Assembly: GCF_026230105.1 (NCBI RefSeq)
Contig: NC_079478.1
Span: forward strand, 13,283,653 to 13,347,652
Direction of reading: 5' to 3'
DNA: 64,000 bases
Origin: Diorhabda sublineata
Taxonomy: Eukaryota > Arthropoda > Insecta > Coleoptera > Chrysomelidae
A model generated the notes under the pieces. The model saw only the letters and a list, made by a program, of their open reading frames with translations. It made no database searches and was not told the DNA's origin. Below are positions 38,401 to 53,400 of this stretch, piece by piece. The position numbers and the translations under genes are program-made. Every line of letters begins with the position of its first letter. Position 1 is the stretch's first letter.

Positions 38401-41400
38401 TAATATTGGAGTTATAGAAATTCCCTGTATTTTAAAAAATATGTCAAGTGTATGCTGTATGCTTATAATCATTTCATGCAGCTATTTAATATTAGAAAGT
38501 TGCGTTACTTTATGAACACACTATATACTGTATAATAGTTAGTGTTTCGAACTTTCCATAACGGAATTAAAATTCTAGATTACGAAACTTTCGTTATACC
38601 TGTATATCTTCATGGTTGTGACAAATATTTTGTACGGTATTATACATATTTTTTTATTAACATTAACTTACACTCCATCGAACATTCGGCACTCCTCAAT
38701 TTTATAACAGCCCCAGGCCAATTTTTTCTATTCTCAATATTTTCGGTTGTGATGTTATCGACCCCAAGATAAATATTCCGTCACAATTTAGCCGGGAAAT
38801 TGATGGTTTCGACTGTAGTTTATTCTTGCTAATTTAATTACTTGATAATTAATAGCGAAATTTTATGCATAATTAAACTATATTAAAATAAAAAATCGAA
38901 TAAAAATATGGATATTTTTATGAAATGTTTAAAATTTTTATTTCTTATATATTGAACAAATCGCGCTAAAAAAAGTTCATATTATACTTTAACCATCTAT
39001 ATTAGAGGTGTCAAACTGAATTTTGCATATATGTATTAAATTTTGAAAATAAAAAAAATGAACTGAAGTATTATATTTTATTTATTAAATTATATAAATA
39101 TAAAATATACAGTTGTTAAAAATCATATCAAAGTCATAAAAGATGGTAGGTAATTATGTTGAAATCGAAGATCCAGATACCTGACTTCTCTTGTTATTTG
39201 ACAAGCTCATTGATGTCAAGTATCATATTCATTGTAGTTATTTCAAGAATTGATTGGAGATGTTCATTCGTAAATCTTGTACGATGTTTGTTCTTATTTA
39301 TTTTCATGACGGAAAACATCTGGTCACATAAATAGGTGCTACCAACATACAGACAATGCATGTATGCTTTTTTAATTTCGGGTAATTATCCAAACTCTTG
39401 AAATATTGCATATAAAATGCAAGAGCGTTAATCTCATTAAATTTTTCTTTCAAAATACCGTCCGATTGAAGATCTATAAAACTCCATTTACAAATAAACT
39501 GGTGCCTGTGAAGCTTCAAAATTGAATAGATTGTTGAAAATTGGGAATTCCATTTCATTCATTTTATGAAAGAATCCTTCTCCAACCGTATCGCATCGAT
39601 TACTTGACTCAACTGACTCACGTCGCGCCGACGCACTCGTTTTATATGGTCAAGGAAGGTTTTAGTCTAGACCCGAAACGCGATACCGTCTTGTCTAGGC
39701 ACACGCTGCCCTTGAAATTGCTTATAAACATCCGTAGAAATGAGAGTACGAGTATTTAAAACACCCGTAGAGGAATCGAATGAAGTCTAAAAGCTCTAAA
39801 AATATGATTCTTCTTTCTGATTGTGATCGCGGGTCTTGATTGTTACTGTCCTGGGGCCGCAAGCGGGCCGTGGGCCGAATCTTTTACATGACTGATCTAT
39901 ATCCTTATTTGAATGAGTATCAAAGAGTTCTGACCGCAAAACTGATATACCAGCGTGAGTATTAAATCGCCAAAAACACGTGCTTTCAGATAAAAAAGCC
40001 GTTTGATTTTTTACAATAAATAAAATACTAATTTGATTTGGGACTTTTGGGACGGTTCAGTGTTGTATTGAAAACATTTTTTTATTTTCTTTTCGATCTT
40101 AGATTAGTGTCAAGAGTTTGAGATATATATGTCCAATGACAAGTTTAAATAAATTTGAGTGCCTAAGACGAGAACAATTTGACCAATAAACTTAAATTCC
40201 ATATTGTATCATTTATCGAGCTATACAAGTGAAGTAGTAGTTCTTCCAATATCAATACGCACGGAACTCATACCAAATTAAGAAACGAAAAATAATGTTT
40301 ACTCCCCGATATAAAATATAACAAACCGTCAGTCCACGTGGACTCACATCTCCATTATTTACCAATAAAAACATTTTTATTGGCCGAAGCTGTCGAAAGG
40401 CGTAAATACACAATTTTTTCGAAATATTCCTGACAGACAGTCTGCGATAAGCAGTGGCGTGGCTAGCTGAGATTTATTTACTTCATAAATTTATTTAAAT
40501 AAATAGAAATATGGCGTTTTTTAGTTCACGTCAGGTACCCTGTTTAATTCAAACAGCCTTACAGGCATATACATTTTACTCGTCTATTTACGTTTTATAA
40601 TTTAATATTCAGTTCTAGCACAATTAAGTGCATTTGTCTAAATTATGGCGTATAATGCCGTCCAATTTATAATGATTCAATTGTCTGTAGATCAAACAAA
40701 ATTGTCGGCAAGAGTTTTTATAATCTGCAATTGATATTGGAAGAACTACATATTATAAATAATATACGAAAACAATAAAAATTTAACCGAAAACTGATGA
40801 AAATTAACGATGCGACTAAATATGATATTCCACGAAGGTCGTATGACTATTCTAGAGCCAATATAGTACCAACATTGAACAAAGATTAACACAAACCCGC
40901 GTTCGTACCCTGATTATGACTATAAATGCTCAAGATATACCATGAGTTCTTAGCCCAACATCAATAAAAAAGGTTATAAATCAACAAAACTGATTATTTT
41001 TCAATATATTAAACAAAGGAATTGCGATTGTCGTATAAAAGTACCAACGCAGTAAATAATTCAACCAAACTGCCTGTAATATTGAGCATAGGTTACATAT
41101 GAAAAATAATATATCGGCAAGGTAGGTATCGCGATTGCTTGATGCTGATTAAAAGCTCATTCGCGCGCATTAAAAATTAAAGCCAATGTTTGTATCTTTT
41201 CAAACACAATCCAAAGGAATTTTTCCGCCGATATGTAATGGTAAAGGAACTATGAGTAGACACTTATACCCCAAGCACCAAAAAATACAGTCGAAGCAAT
41301 GGAGCAATTTGATTTTTTTTCTCGTCCAAAGTGGTAGTAAGAGATTTCAAAGATGTAATCGTTATTTATTATTCAGAAAAGGGGAAAGATAAGTTTAATA

Positions 41401-44400
41401 TTTGTTAAAGAAAAGATATAATCACAATAATACACCTGACAATTTGTCCGCATTCATACAGAAAAAAATAGACGAAACGCTTTACAATGTATTGCCTTCA
41501 TCCACCATATTCAACTGATCCGTTCACTTAGTTCTCATATTTGAAAAACTGGAGCAAAAAGAATCGAGAAAAATGAGAAGGTGATGATATAGGTAACGCG
41601 TAATTTGCGGGAATTTTAAAAATTCTCCATAACTAATTTCTTTGGCATAAAAATTGTACTATTTGGATTGGACGTAAAATTTTTTTTTTTTGAAAATTCG
41701 AAAGCTTATGTTTCAATTCCACGTAATAAAATTTAGAGAAACAATATATGCTGTTATATTTATGAATTGAATATAATTGTACTTACCTTCCACCTTTCGG
41801 CACATTTTTTGGAAAACTCGGCAAATACAACATTTTCTTCTGGATGTTTCTTTTTGTGTTCTTCTCTGCATGTCTGAACAAAGAAAGCATAAGCAGTCAT
41901 ACGGCCCCTGGGCTTGGCATCGGCTTTTGCACGTGGCATTCTTCCTTTTTGAGGTAGTGGAGCTTGTGAGAGTATCTGGCGGTGCTGTTGTAACGACTGA
42001 AAAGAAAACAATACGTTTTTTTTACAAAAAATTTCACATGAAAAATAATATTTATGTTACACTTGAATTATATCTTAATATTTATACATATTTTCGTTTA
42101 TGTACCTATTCCCATAAATTTAGGGATTAAATACCCTTGGGTACCATTTTTTATTATCTTTTTATTGCACCCAATATTAAATATTGCCTCAATCTTAAAT
42201 AAAAACTTTTGGTTTTAACATTTGTAAAACATCCGTTTAAGTGGGTATTCTGGTCTAGAAATTTGAAAAAATCGAATTTTCTTTGCATATTTTCAAAGTT
42301 TAGACCATCGCATTATTCCTGGAGATACAGTAGATTTGAAGTGGTTGACATGATATCTCAAGTTCAATTTCAAACTCTAATTTCAATGTGATAGCTACAT
42401 ATTTACAAATTAAAAGTTTTTCAAATTTTTTTGTTCCAGATCACTACAAGGGCTGGAATCATGTAAACCAGGGTGCACCTTTTTTTCTAGCCCCCACTTT
42501 ACCAGCCTGTAATTTAATGAAATTCTGATTTTTTTTACAATTTTTTTATATTCTTAAAATGTCAATAAATACCATATAAAAAATGGATATTAGGAATGTT
42601 TTTTTACGTTAGTTTTAAAAATACCTAACACTTGATACGAATTATGTGACTAAAAAGAGTCAGTTATAAAAAGCAATTCGTGGGGTGTCAGTTTTCAAAA
42701 CGTATTTATCACGATGTAGCCAGTCGTTTTGGCCTTATCTTGAATATGATATAAGTCAATTTGATTTTAATAAAGGAAACCTTATTTTCTATGATCAGTA
42801 GTAGATTCAAGTTACTAAAAATATTGTTTGACCCATCCTATATAGTCATAGTTCATGGGTAGTAAATTTTCCTTTATTATAAGTTGTTTCATCAATTCAC
42901 AAACTAGTCGGAGGAAAAAGTAATTTTAGGATAAAAATGATATCATAGACTTTAAATATAAATAAAAACTGATTTTTTAATAATAAAATCAAAGTATTTC
43001 AACAACAGGACATAAAATGGTATTATAGACGTTTCATATAAATTAGAAATAATAATTCGTTGCGTTGCTAAAATTTTTACTAAAAAAAAACCAAATATTT
43101 TTCAATTCTCTATAATTTTTAAATAGGATAAGGGAAGTTTTCTTTAGGGGAGAAAGGTTTGTTGGAGTTGGCCCTGATATAGGAGCAACTCCTCTTCAGG
43201 GCTAGGATTGTGTTGGTTGTGCTTTCCTAGCTGAAAAGAAGGAAAAGCGATCGACCATTGACCAGAAGAAGACGTTGTTTTTATATTTTTTTTGTTTTTT
43301 TTTTATTTTTATTATTTTTTATTTAAATGAGGGGCGTGCTTTTATTAGTCTTCTCTAACTATAATAAATTGTATTTTGCTCTTATACTACTTGCTATCGA
43401 CATAGCTATTCAATACACATGGCAAATATGGCAGTACAAATTTAATTGGAAGAATCCCTTTGTACCCATTGCAAAAACAAAAGTTTTGTGCGAAAAACGC
43501 GACATACCATTGCAACAAAAAAAAAGGATTTCCGTACTATGTAAATTTGTATTAAATTTTGATTTCCAGTACTGCTTTTCTACTACTGTTCCAAATTTGA
43601 ACTAAAAATTAATTTATAGCTTATTTTTTATCATAAAATAAATTACCTTACCAAATATTTCCTGATAATAAAGAAGAAATTATATAAAAAAATGGTTTCA
43701 GTAAATAAAATAGTTTGGAATATTTTTTGACAAACCTCGTATTAGCTGTCAGTTGTGAAGATAATTTGTTGTTAACCAAATACATAGTTATATGTAATGT
43801 TAACTATTCTTAATATAACATTTGAAACATAGAATTAGACTCTCAATTCATTTAAAAATGTCTGCTTCTTTTTTGTTGAAATTATATAGGATTAAATTCA
43901 ATTTATTGCTACAGACCTGTTATGCAAATCAACTTTTCATTCATAAAACGCAATGAGTAACAATAAAATAAGGCACATTATCATCGAAATCGCATAAAAT
44001 ATATGTGAATGGTTCAAGGTTAAGACTAAACGATTACTGTTAATTACAATAAATATTCAATTGAAATAATGACTAGTTATTAATTAATTATTAGGATTAG
44101 GATTAAAAGTTTTCGCAGAATAGTGTGATTTTTTTAGACCACCCAGATTACGAGGAAGTTAGCAAAATTATGTATATAGAAAACGTGATAAAACAAACAT
44201 ACATCCTAAAAATGAAATTTCCAACCAAGTCGACATGAATCCATTTTTTTCGAGCAATTACAAAACGAAAATAGCTTTTCTTGATATACAGAGTCTTATG
44301 TATACAACGCCTCAATCATAATCGGAAACGGATTTACGATTTTTATTAATTTTTTGCACAAGTCCGGTGTTATGGCAGTATTTACATTGTTGTCAATTCT

Positions 44401-47400
44401 TTCCTTTTCCCGGAAAAATAATGAACTTTGTTATTTCAAATGGATCACCCTGTATATTTTTCGCTTTTCAAAATCCTTAATAAATAGTAATTAAGTTAAA
44501 ATAATACATTTAGGTGGCTATGACTACTAAAATATGGTGATAGGCGTACAAGTCAACAAGAAACGTGTAATATCTTTAATAATTTATATCCTAACCGAAA
44601 TCCCATAACAAGATCTACTGTCAGTAAATGAGTAAAAAAGTTTAACGAAACGGGTTCAGTGAAAGATTTATCCAAATCAGGGCGCAGAAAAACTGTATCA
44701 TCTGGGAACAAATATTTAGATGTTTGTGTCCTGTTAGAAGACGATCAACACTTGAGTCCTAGACAAATATCCAGGGAACTTGATATTTCTCAAACAACAA
44801 AACATAATGAAAATTTTACGTGATAATAAATTCTATTCATACAAAGTAACGTTGGTTCAAGATTTGTCAGATGACGATTTTGATAGACGTGAAGACTTTG
44901 CAGACCTAATGATGGAAATCAAAACGATTCAAATTTTTTAAGTAATGTTATGTTTTGCGATTGGGCCACATTTGTATTAATGAAAACGTAAATCGGCATA
45001 ATTGTAAATACTGGTCACGTAACAATCCTCGTTGGATGTGTGAATCCCACACCCAATATCCCGAAAAACTGAATGTATGGGCTGGAATAATAGGCGACAA
45101 AATAATTGGTCCCTTTTTCATTGAGGGTAACTTGAATGGTCCGGCGTATTTAGATTTATTGGAAAATAGTATTATACCCGAGTTGGTTGGAATATTATCA
45201 AATCTAAGTAAGTATTTTCAATTACATTTAAAAAAAACTTCGTTATTAGAAATTTTCAAACAATAACAATATCCCAAACGACATTATTTGGCTATAACAA
45301 GACGGATTGAAAGGTGTAGTTTTATCGAATGGCCCCAGCGATCACCCGACATGAATCCTTTAGACTATTTTCTGTGGGGTCACTTAAAAAATATTCGGGA
45401 ATTAAAAGATAGGATTTCCACAAAGATAAGAAGAATTGAGATGTTGCAAAATGTATTGGAAAGTTTTAAAAATCGCATGGCTTGTTATATTAGGTATTGT
45501 TCACAAATGTGGATCTACTTCTAACATTTAAAGACTTATCTTCAGTTGTTGTAGGTTTTCTGCGCAATGATTTGGATAAATATTTTACAGCACCAGTTTC
45601 ATTAAACTTACTGACACTAGACCTTGTTTCGAGATTTGTATTAGCACATAAATTATAAAAGAATATAATATTAAACGAGTTTATTCAATCGTATAGAGAA
45701 TATTACATAAAAAATAATCAGTACTTCTGATTTTCTATAAACCTTGACTATATAGGGTGCTTCATTTGAAATAACAAAGTTCATTATTTTTCAGGAAAAA
45801 GGAAAGATCTGACAGCAATATAAATACCACCATAATATCGGCCGTATCACAAGAATCGTACAAGCCGTTTCCGAGATTGGAGCTTTTTCCGTACATAAAA
45901 CTCACTGTCTATAATATACTATTGTGATAGCTATATCAATAATTATCATTTTTGATTGTTTTCTATGGATCTCACATCAATTTGCATACATTCAAAAATA
46001 TAGGGTTTTACGTTCATTTAGTGCATCTAGAGTGATAAATAACGATCAGGTGTTTGGTACGAATCTAGAAAAACTTGTTTTCGTGATCAATTTATTAGAG
46101 TTCCAAGACATAGGATATGAACTAAAAGACATCTTTGAACTGTCTTGCTAAGCATCAAGATAAGCTATGTTGCTTATAGCTGTTATTTTTAGGATGTTAA
46201 ATTGTTGTTGATGTTAAGCAATTTTTAATGAAGAGATTAATCAAATAAATATTTTTATTTCTATATATTTTAGGGTGGTAGCAGGATAAGAAAAGCTTCA
46301 TGCAATCTGGGGACATCTAAAAGACCAACCCAATTATTGCTACTTTTGCATTGTGAATCCGAGTGAAAGATGTAGATGTAAAGATACAAAATCTATCACC
46401 GAAAAAATGATCGCGAAAAATAGTTCATGACTACAGAAGATTTTAACAATCCCACAATAGGGCATGGTTCCAGTTCCATTGTGCTACATTTGATTGTTCA
46501 AAGAGTTCAAAAGAATGATTTTGTACGTGATTTAGGTTTGTCAAAGCAACAGTCATAACTTCCTGATCCCGTCTCAAGGAGTGAAACGAAAATTACAGCT
46601 ACGTTTCCACCTTTTTTGAATACGATAAATTCATTATGTCTTTGTACTGATATCGATAATTTAATGCAGAACTCGATATCAAGCATTCTCTAAAAATGGC
46701 AAATGTGGTGATTTAAAAGTTATCGCAATTCAAATGGAGTGTTTTCGAAATACAAATTCAAAAACAAATTTGGCTGAAGCAATGAAAAATTTCAATTGTT
46801 ATGAAGAAAGGAGATCAAGGATTTAAATACCATAGTCTTTCCTCAGAGACCAAATTGAAGTAGGACAAAATTTTAAAATTAGGGATTTTCGAGCAATAAT
46901 ATGGATGCAAACTACAAACCGTTAGTTAATAGTTTTCTAAAGTCGCTATTTTCACTTCGATGTGTTCAAAAAAAAGTGAAAAACTGAAATTTCGTAAAAC
47001 CCTCCCAGCGTTACCTGGGGAAAACTATTATCTAACGAACAAACTTCGATTTTTTCATGTCAGATGATTCAGCTCCAAGTTATAAGGGGCACCGCAATTT
47101 AACTTTTTTCTAAGACACTCGTCCGAATAATTTCTGCCATTGCCGTATTTTTAAATTTCTTCGTGAACATTTTATAGAATTCTCTTCAAATATCATATTG
47201 TAATGTACCATTGCTTGGATAACGAGATTTTAACTATGTCGTCGCAAAAAAATCACAAAAACATGCCTTTTTTCGACATCGGTTGTAGTAGAGTGGAAGA
47301 TTTAAAATGGTAAAACTGGTGTAAGCAGATTTAAATATTGGAGAAAATATAAACAATCAAGAAAGAATACAAAGTGTAATAAAGGTTATTTTGCGAACCT

Positions 47401-50400
47401 GAAGCTCCTGAAAAACAAAATAATAACAAAAAAACGAAGTTGAAAATCTAAAACTTGACTCGGTAACTTATGGCAGTGAATGTTGTGTGATGATAAAAAA
47501 AGATTAAGAATATTCGAAGGAAAAATTATGAAAAGAATATATGGAGTTAGAATGAATCACACTGGAAAATCCGAAACAATGGAGAAATCAATGAAATACT
47601 AGGCAATGAAAACATCGTCCGATTCATTAGAGACCAGAGGTGGAGATGGTTTGGTCATATTCAAAGAATGGAGTATGAGAGGATACCAAAATATACGTTA
47701 GTAGAAAAAAAGGCAGAACCCATATTAGATCAAGTTCACGAAGACTTACAATGAATCTGAAAAAATGGGGAACGTTGGTGAAGAACCGATGAGTTTGGAG
47801 GCGAATTGTCGAGGAAGCTAAGACTCACATCGATCTGTAGTGTCAATTGGTAAGGTAATTACACTACGTTAGAACTTGTAACAAAAAAGTATTCAACGGA
47901 TTATGTAATTTATTAATTTTGAGTTGTTGAATATAAATATGCGTAATTTCAAAAAATTCACACCCAAAATGTCGAGAAATAAATGAACTTATGGTAGTTA
48001 CATGGTTTACTCTAACATATAAGAAGAGAACGACTTTGGAAGTAAACAACAATTATTTGAAATGTCTTGAACAACCACAGTTTTAGACTAACAAATGGCT
48101 ATAGTTAAATGATTTATTATATGCACATGAAACGACTAATATAGCAAATACTAGATTAAAAAGGCTGTTATCATTTATGCAGATTAATCCTTTTGGAATC
48201 CTTGAAAATATTAATAATTACGTATTTACAATCAATTTTTTCTTATTATTTAGTATTCAAACTCGTGAGAACTTTTATCAAATTTTCCGTATAATATCTA
48301 AAAATGGTCATTTAAAAATGTTAAATTTATAGCAATGTAAATCATTGAAGAAAAAAAAAGTTAAATTCCGACACACCCAACTCTCAGACCACCTGTCCTG
48401 ACCTTCTAGTTTCTTCTCGAGCTTGTAATAAGTAATGGCCGGCTCAACAAAAAAAAATATACACGCCCGATGTTTCAGAATAGACTATAGCAAAATGTTA
48501 GTTACTAGGTACAGATGAAGAAGATCCAACCAATTAGAAGTTTTTTGTATTTTATTCATAAAATACGTTGTAAAAAAATTAAATATATTTTACAACCTTT
48601 AATTCACAGAAACGGGGAGATTTTCCAACATTTTGCACAAAACTAAAATGGAAATTTCAACTGAACATATCACTTCAGTACATCACAATCTAAAACTAAA
48701 CTGCACATATGCTTTTTAACATATTTGACAAAATGCCGTAGAAATAGAATTTTAGAAACTAAAAGAAAAAATAACATTTGAACATAACTTTTCAAATAAA
48801 AATCAAGTGATTAATAAAAGATATGATTGCATGTCCATTGATACTATTTGATTTTGATAGAAACTGATAGTTTCGGCTAAGACCATTGAGGCCTTGGAAT
48901 CACCCAAAAATCGTAAATCCTTGCTTGGAGTATTCTTCTGCTTCTTACGACGCCGTCTCTCTACGGATGTTGGCGATCCAAATGGCTATTGTCCCACAAG
49001 ATTTTCCCTTCTATTATCAGGCGGAGAATCTCATATCTCTCGCCTCTCATTATATGTCCTAGGTACTTTCTCTCCTTGATTTTCGTGAGAAGTTCTTTAT
49101 GTTTACCCAATTGCTATAGGACCTCTATGTTTGTCCTATGTTCCGACCAAGATATCCGAAGCATTCGCCTGTAGACGTACATTTCGAACGCATCAATTTT
49201 CTTCTCTGTGGCCGCATCCATGGTCCAACTTTTGCATCCGTACAGAAGAACAGGAAAGATGTAACTGCGAAGCATTTTGGTCTCGACTTCCAGGCTGAGG
49301 TTGCGGTTTGCCAGAAGTGTCCTCATGTTGTTCAGAATTTTCCGCATTTGCTCAATTCTTGATCTGATTTCGAGTTTTGGGTCGCATTGGTGGTTGACGA
49401 GAGGTATCTTAGAGATGACACTTGTTCAATGATCTCTCTATGGAGTCTTAGAGTGGCGTTTCTTTGTGTTTTTGAGAATACCAATAGTTTGGTCTTGGAC
49501 GTATTCATATAAAGGCCGAATTGCTCACTATATTTTACAATAACGTCCATAAGAGATTTAAGTTCTGGTAGGCCACTGGCCTCTACCACGGTATCATCTG
49601 CCTAACGAAGATTATTTATAATGTTTCCTTTATTCCTGCAGTAGTATGCTCGAGGGCTTCGCTGAATACGTGGAGTATGCAGCACGGAAACAAATCACCT
49701 ACTCACACCTTCTCTTGATAATGACTTCAAAGTGGGAGCCGAAACGTCGATTATTTTCAAAATTTCAACGATTTTTTACATTCGAATACTAATTTTTAAT
49801 TTGGTTTGCTATTAAAACGTGTTTTTATAGTTTTTTATACAATTATCTATTGGGTAGGAATTGGGTAAATACAGTACTCAAAAACTATTAGACTCCGTTA
49901 CATACATGGCAAGCTAATATAAGCGTGTTAATAAAAATTTTAATAAACGTCACAAGAAAAATATGCCAATAAAAACAGGACAATAAATTGCTCTGAAAAT
50001 GTCTTGGTAGAAATCGCCCTTCTAAAGAGACACTAGAGGTTTAGAGTTTGCAACCTCAAACTTTAGAAAATTAAATAAAAAAACTTTCTATTCCTGAATT
50101 CTGTTTTACAACAGGATCATTATCCTAAGCATTTGTTTGACTATAACAGGGATTTTAAGAGGACTGTAAGCTTTCTCAAATCAAGCGATTATCACACCTG
50201 TCTTTTCTCACAATTAAAAGAACAAACGATAAAAATAAATCAATAGGAACTGCAATATACTAAAATAAAAAAAAGAAAGAAAGAAAGAAGCAAAGCGCAT
50301 GGGTGATCGGACTGTTTTCGATTAAAATGTTTGTATGTTGTAAAAGCACTGATTCAATAACCAAAACTGAGACCAGATTAGGTAAATTAAAAAAACTTGT

Positions 50401-53400
50401 GGATAATTTGATAACCTAACCCTTCACTCCACACCTGTGTAGACTCACTCTAGTAATCAACAAGTTTGGATCTGTCTACAGTAAAAGCCCGATTTTGAGA
50501 GTCACATCGTATAATTAAATTTAATCGTATCCCGCAACGCGCGGTGATTAACTACTTGCGGTTGAAAGAGTTGAACCCAAATCAAATTCAAAATGATTTA
50601 GTGAATACATGAGGGGAATTTGCAGTATGTGATTACTGCCGAAGTGATCTTGAAAAAACTGTCTGCACGATGGTATCACAATGCATTAAGTTATTTATCT
50701 TTTAACGCAGTATATACTGGATATCTTACTATAATAATAACAATGGGTGAGTTACTATAATATAGATACCAGAAGGTAGAGTAAGAAGGAAATATCGAAG
50801 CTCATCATAATAAAAAAAAAATTAAAGACGAAACTTGAGAAGGAAAAAACATGAAACCAGTTTTTGTGATGCAGAAGGAATAATTTTAATAGATTAGCTG
50901 CAGAAAGAAGCCATAATTTAGATTCACAATGAATTGATGCGATAAAGAAAAACGTCGGGAAAAGTTAGCAAAGATGTACTCTAGCACCAGCACCAGCTGT
51001 TAATGGTAGAGTTAAATTAGACTCTTTTTTTTCAAAAGATAATTATTATTATGTGGATCATTGCTCTAATACAGAGAAACTGTGAAAAATGAAAGTTGTA
51101 ACTTCTAGCGGAATTGTTTATATCATTGGTTAAAGAGCAAAAATATGGTTTTTGCGAAAAAGCTGATGTTCGGATTAACTTCATGTCTGGAAGAAGTAAT
51201 TGTTTTTAAAAAAATCTACAAAATTAGAGGTTACTAATTAAGATCGTCAATTATTCACTTGGCTAATTAAAACATATATTTGGCTGGAATCCATTTTTTT
51301 CTATTTTTTGCAATTAAAAACTTTTTCCATATTTTAATAGACATTCTCAATACAAAATGATGCATTTCACTTTTGCGATAACTTAATTATTTATAGCAAA
51401 AATCAATTTTACAACTAAAAACACTTTTTCTTTGAAATGAATTATTGCAATTATGGAAGGTCACCTGGACCCAGAGTAGAGCTTATTCTCTTCTTAAAGA
51501 GTTGTACTTCAATTGCTCCATAAAAAGTATATTACTTTTATAGAAATTTATTAAATAGTCCAATCAATATAGACATGTAAATAAAAAAAAAACTCCGGTG
51601 AGCAAAATATTGGTGGAGAGCTGGGATTTACCATTACAAATAAAGTTTTAAAAATCTCCATCGATTCTATGTATGCCACAGATGTTATTCGGGGTCAAAG
51701 GTCAAAATTTCAGTTTTTTTTTGGATTTTTCTACAAAACGCTAAGTTTTATCGAAAAAAACCTCAACCCAAAGTTGTAGATCTAAAAATTCTCTACAAAA
51801 ATGGTCTGTATGATTTTTTCCCCTAGAAAAACTATTCCTGAGATATCGCGATTGATTTTTTAACGTGGTTTCCTCCACCAACTGTAATGACAATTTTAGG
51901 ATAATTTAAGGCAACAATAAATGTCAAAAGCTAGATATTACCTTATTATTGATATTGCTATTGATTATGTTGTTTTTATTTCATTAGATATTTCAATCAG
52001 ATTTACACTCTTGAAAGTCTACTTCAACAGTCTTCTTCGATTTTTTCTTCATCTTCCTGTTGGTGGATGTTCATAAATTGTTCAAATGCGGTTGAGTCAT
52101 TGGTCTTTTCATTAAAATCATATAAATTTTCCTCTATTGTACTCAACTGGACATCTGAGCAAGACTGACCTTTGCAATTAGTAGACGCTGGAGAACACAG
52201 CAATCCGACTTTTTATAACCACACTTGGCACTACAACCTTTTTTGCAATTTGCAAAAAATAATGTTGAGGAGTTTTTCTGGAGTGAAGTTTGAATCGGTT
52301 CCATAGTATTATCTATCAATTTCCAACCCGTCTTCTGGTTTCAGTTGATTGTCTAGCCATGTTTGAACCTTATATTATACTCGATACGAGTGTTGATTGA
52401 ATAGTAGATGCCGATGTTCGAATTGAAGCTTTAGCACTAAAAGAAACAGGTATATAAACGAGACCTATGGACAATAGAAGAACCAGATGTATTTCAAGGC
52501 CACGTGGGTATAGGAGAATAAGTTAGGGACTAACTATCTAAATGTTTTCAGAATAGTGTAATATATATAAAAACCATTTTTGTTGAGAATTTTAAGATCT
52601 ACAACTTTGGGCTGAGGTTTTTTTGATACAACTGACCGTTTTCGACAGAAAACTAGAAAACCTCAAATTTTGACCTTTTCCTAGCCAGATGTTTTCCAAG
52701 GCCACGTGGTTAGGGGGGAATCAGTTAGGGATTGACTATTTAAACTCCACGTTAACTTTGGGTCGCCTACCTGCACGGCCAGACCCTACTCTCTCCGGGG
52801 GGGGGGGGGGAGGTGGTTGACCGCCGATCTTTTCTCGGGTCAAGCCTTTCTACCTGAATTTTATTGTTGATACATTAAATAACAACTTTTTTTGCTCATA
52901 ATTTTTTACCTTTTAATGCTATTTTATTAAATGCTATGAAATTACATTTATTTTGGATTTTGATTGAAAAAATCGAACAAATTTAACAAATGACAGGTCT
53001 GATTGATAGCTTGAAACTGTTTTCTTTTTTGTAGTTTGAAAATCGTTCTCGGGCACCTAGCGTCCTAAGAAATTTTTTTATTTGAAGTGTAAAACACCTT
53101 CTGGTCCTCTTAACGAAACTTAACGAAAAATTATGTTTAAAATTGTTATCGAAAAGCTTTTATTTAAAAAGTACTATTTATTTTAATGTTCGTTTAGTGT
53201 TTAACAGAAATTTTGACATAAAATACTGTTAGTAAATTTGTTCATTTGCAATACCTTAAAATAAAAAATACCACTTATCTCTCTGATCAAATATTAAAAT
53301 AAATTCTTATAAAATAAGAAAGTTCCAACTAGATATAGCAAAAGAAAATAAACAAGTTTTTTTCAATCAAAAACCAAAATAAATGTAATTTCATAGCATT

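Noticed and set aside
41186..41392. Possible BED zinc-finger remnant (GKGTMSRHLYPKHQ)
   Set aside because: The GT-x-x-RHL-x-x-KH pattern is suggestive, but the required upstream Cys pair is not found in any frame; too weak to annotate.
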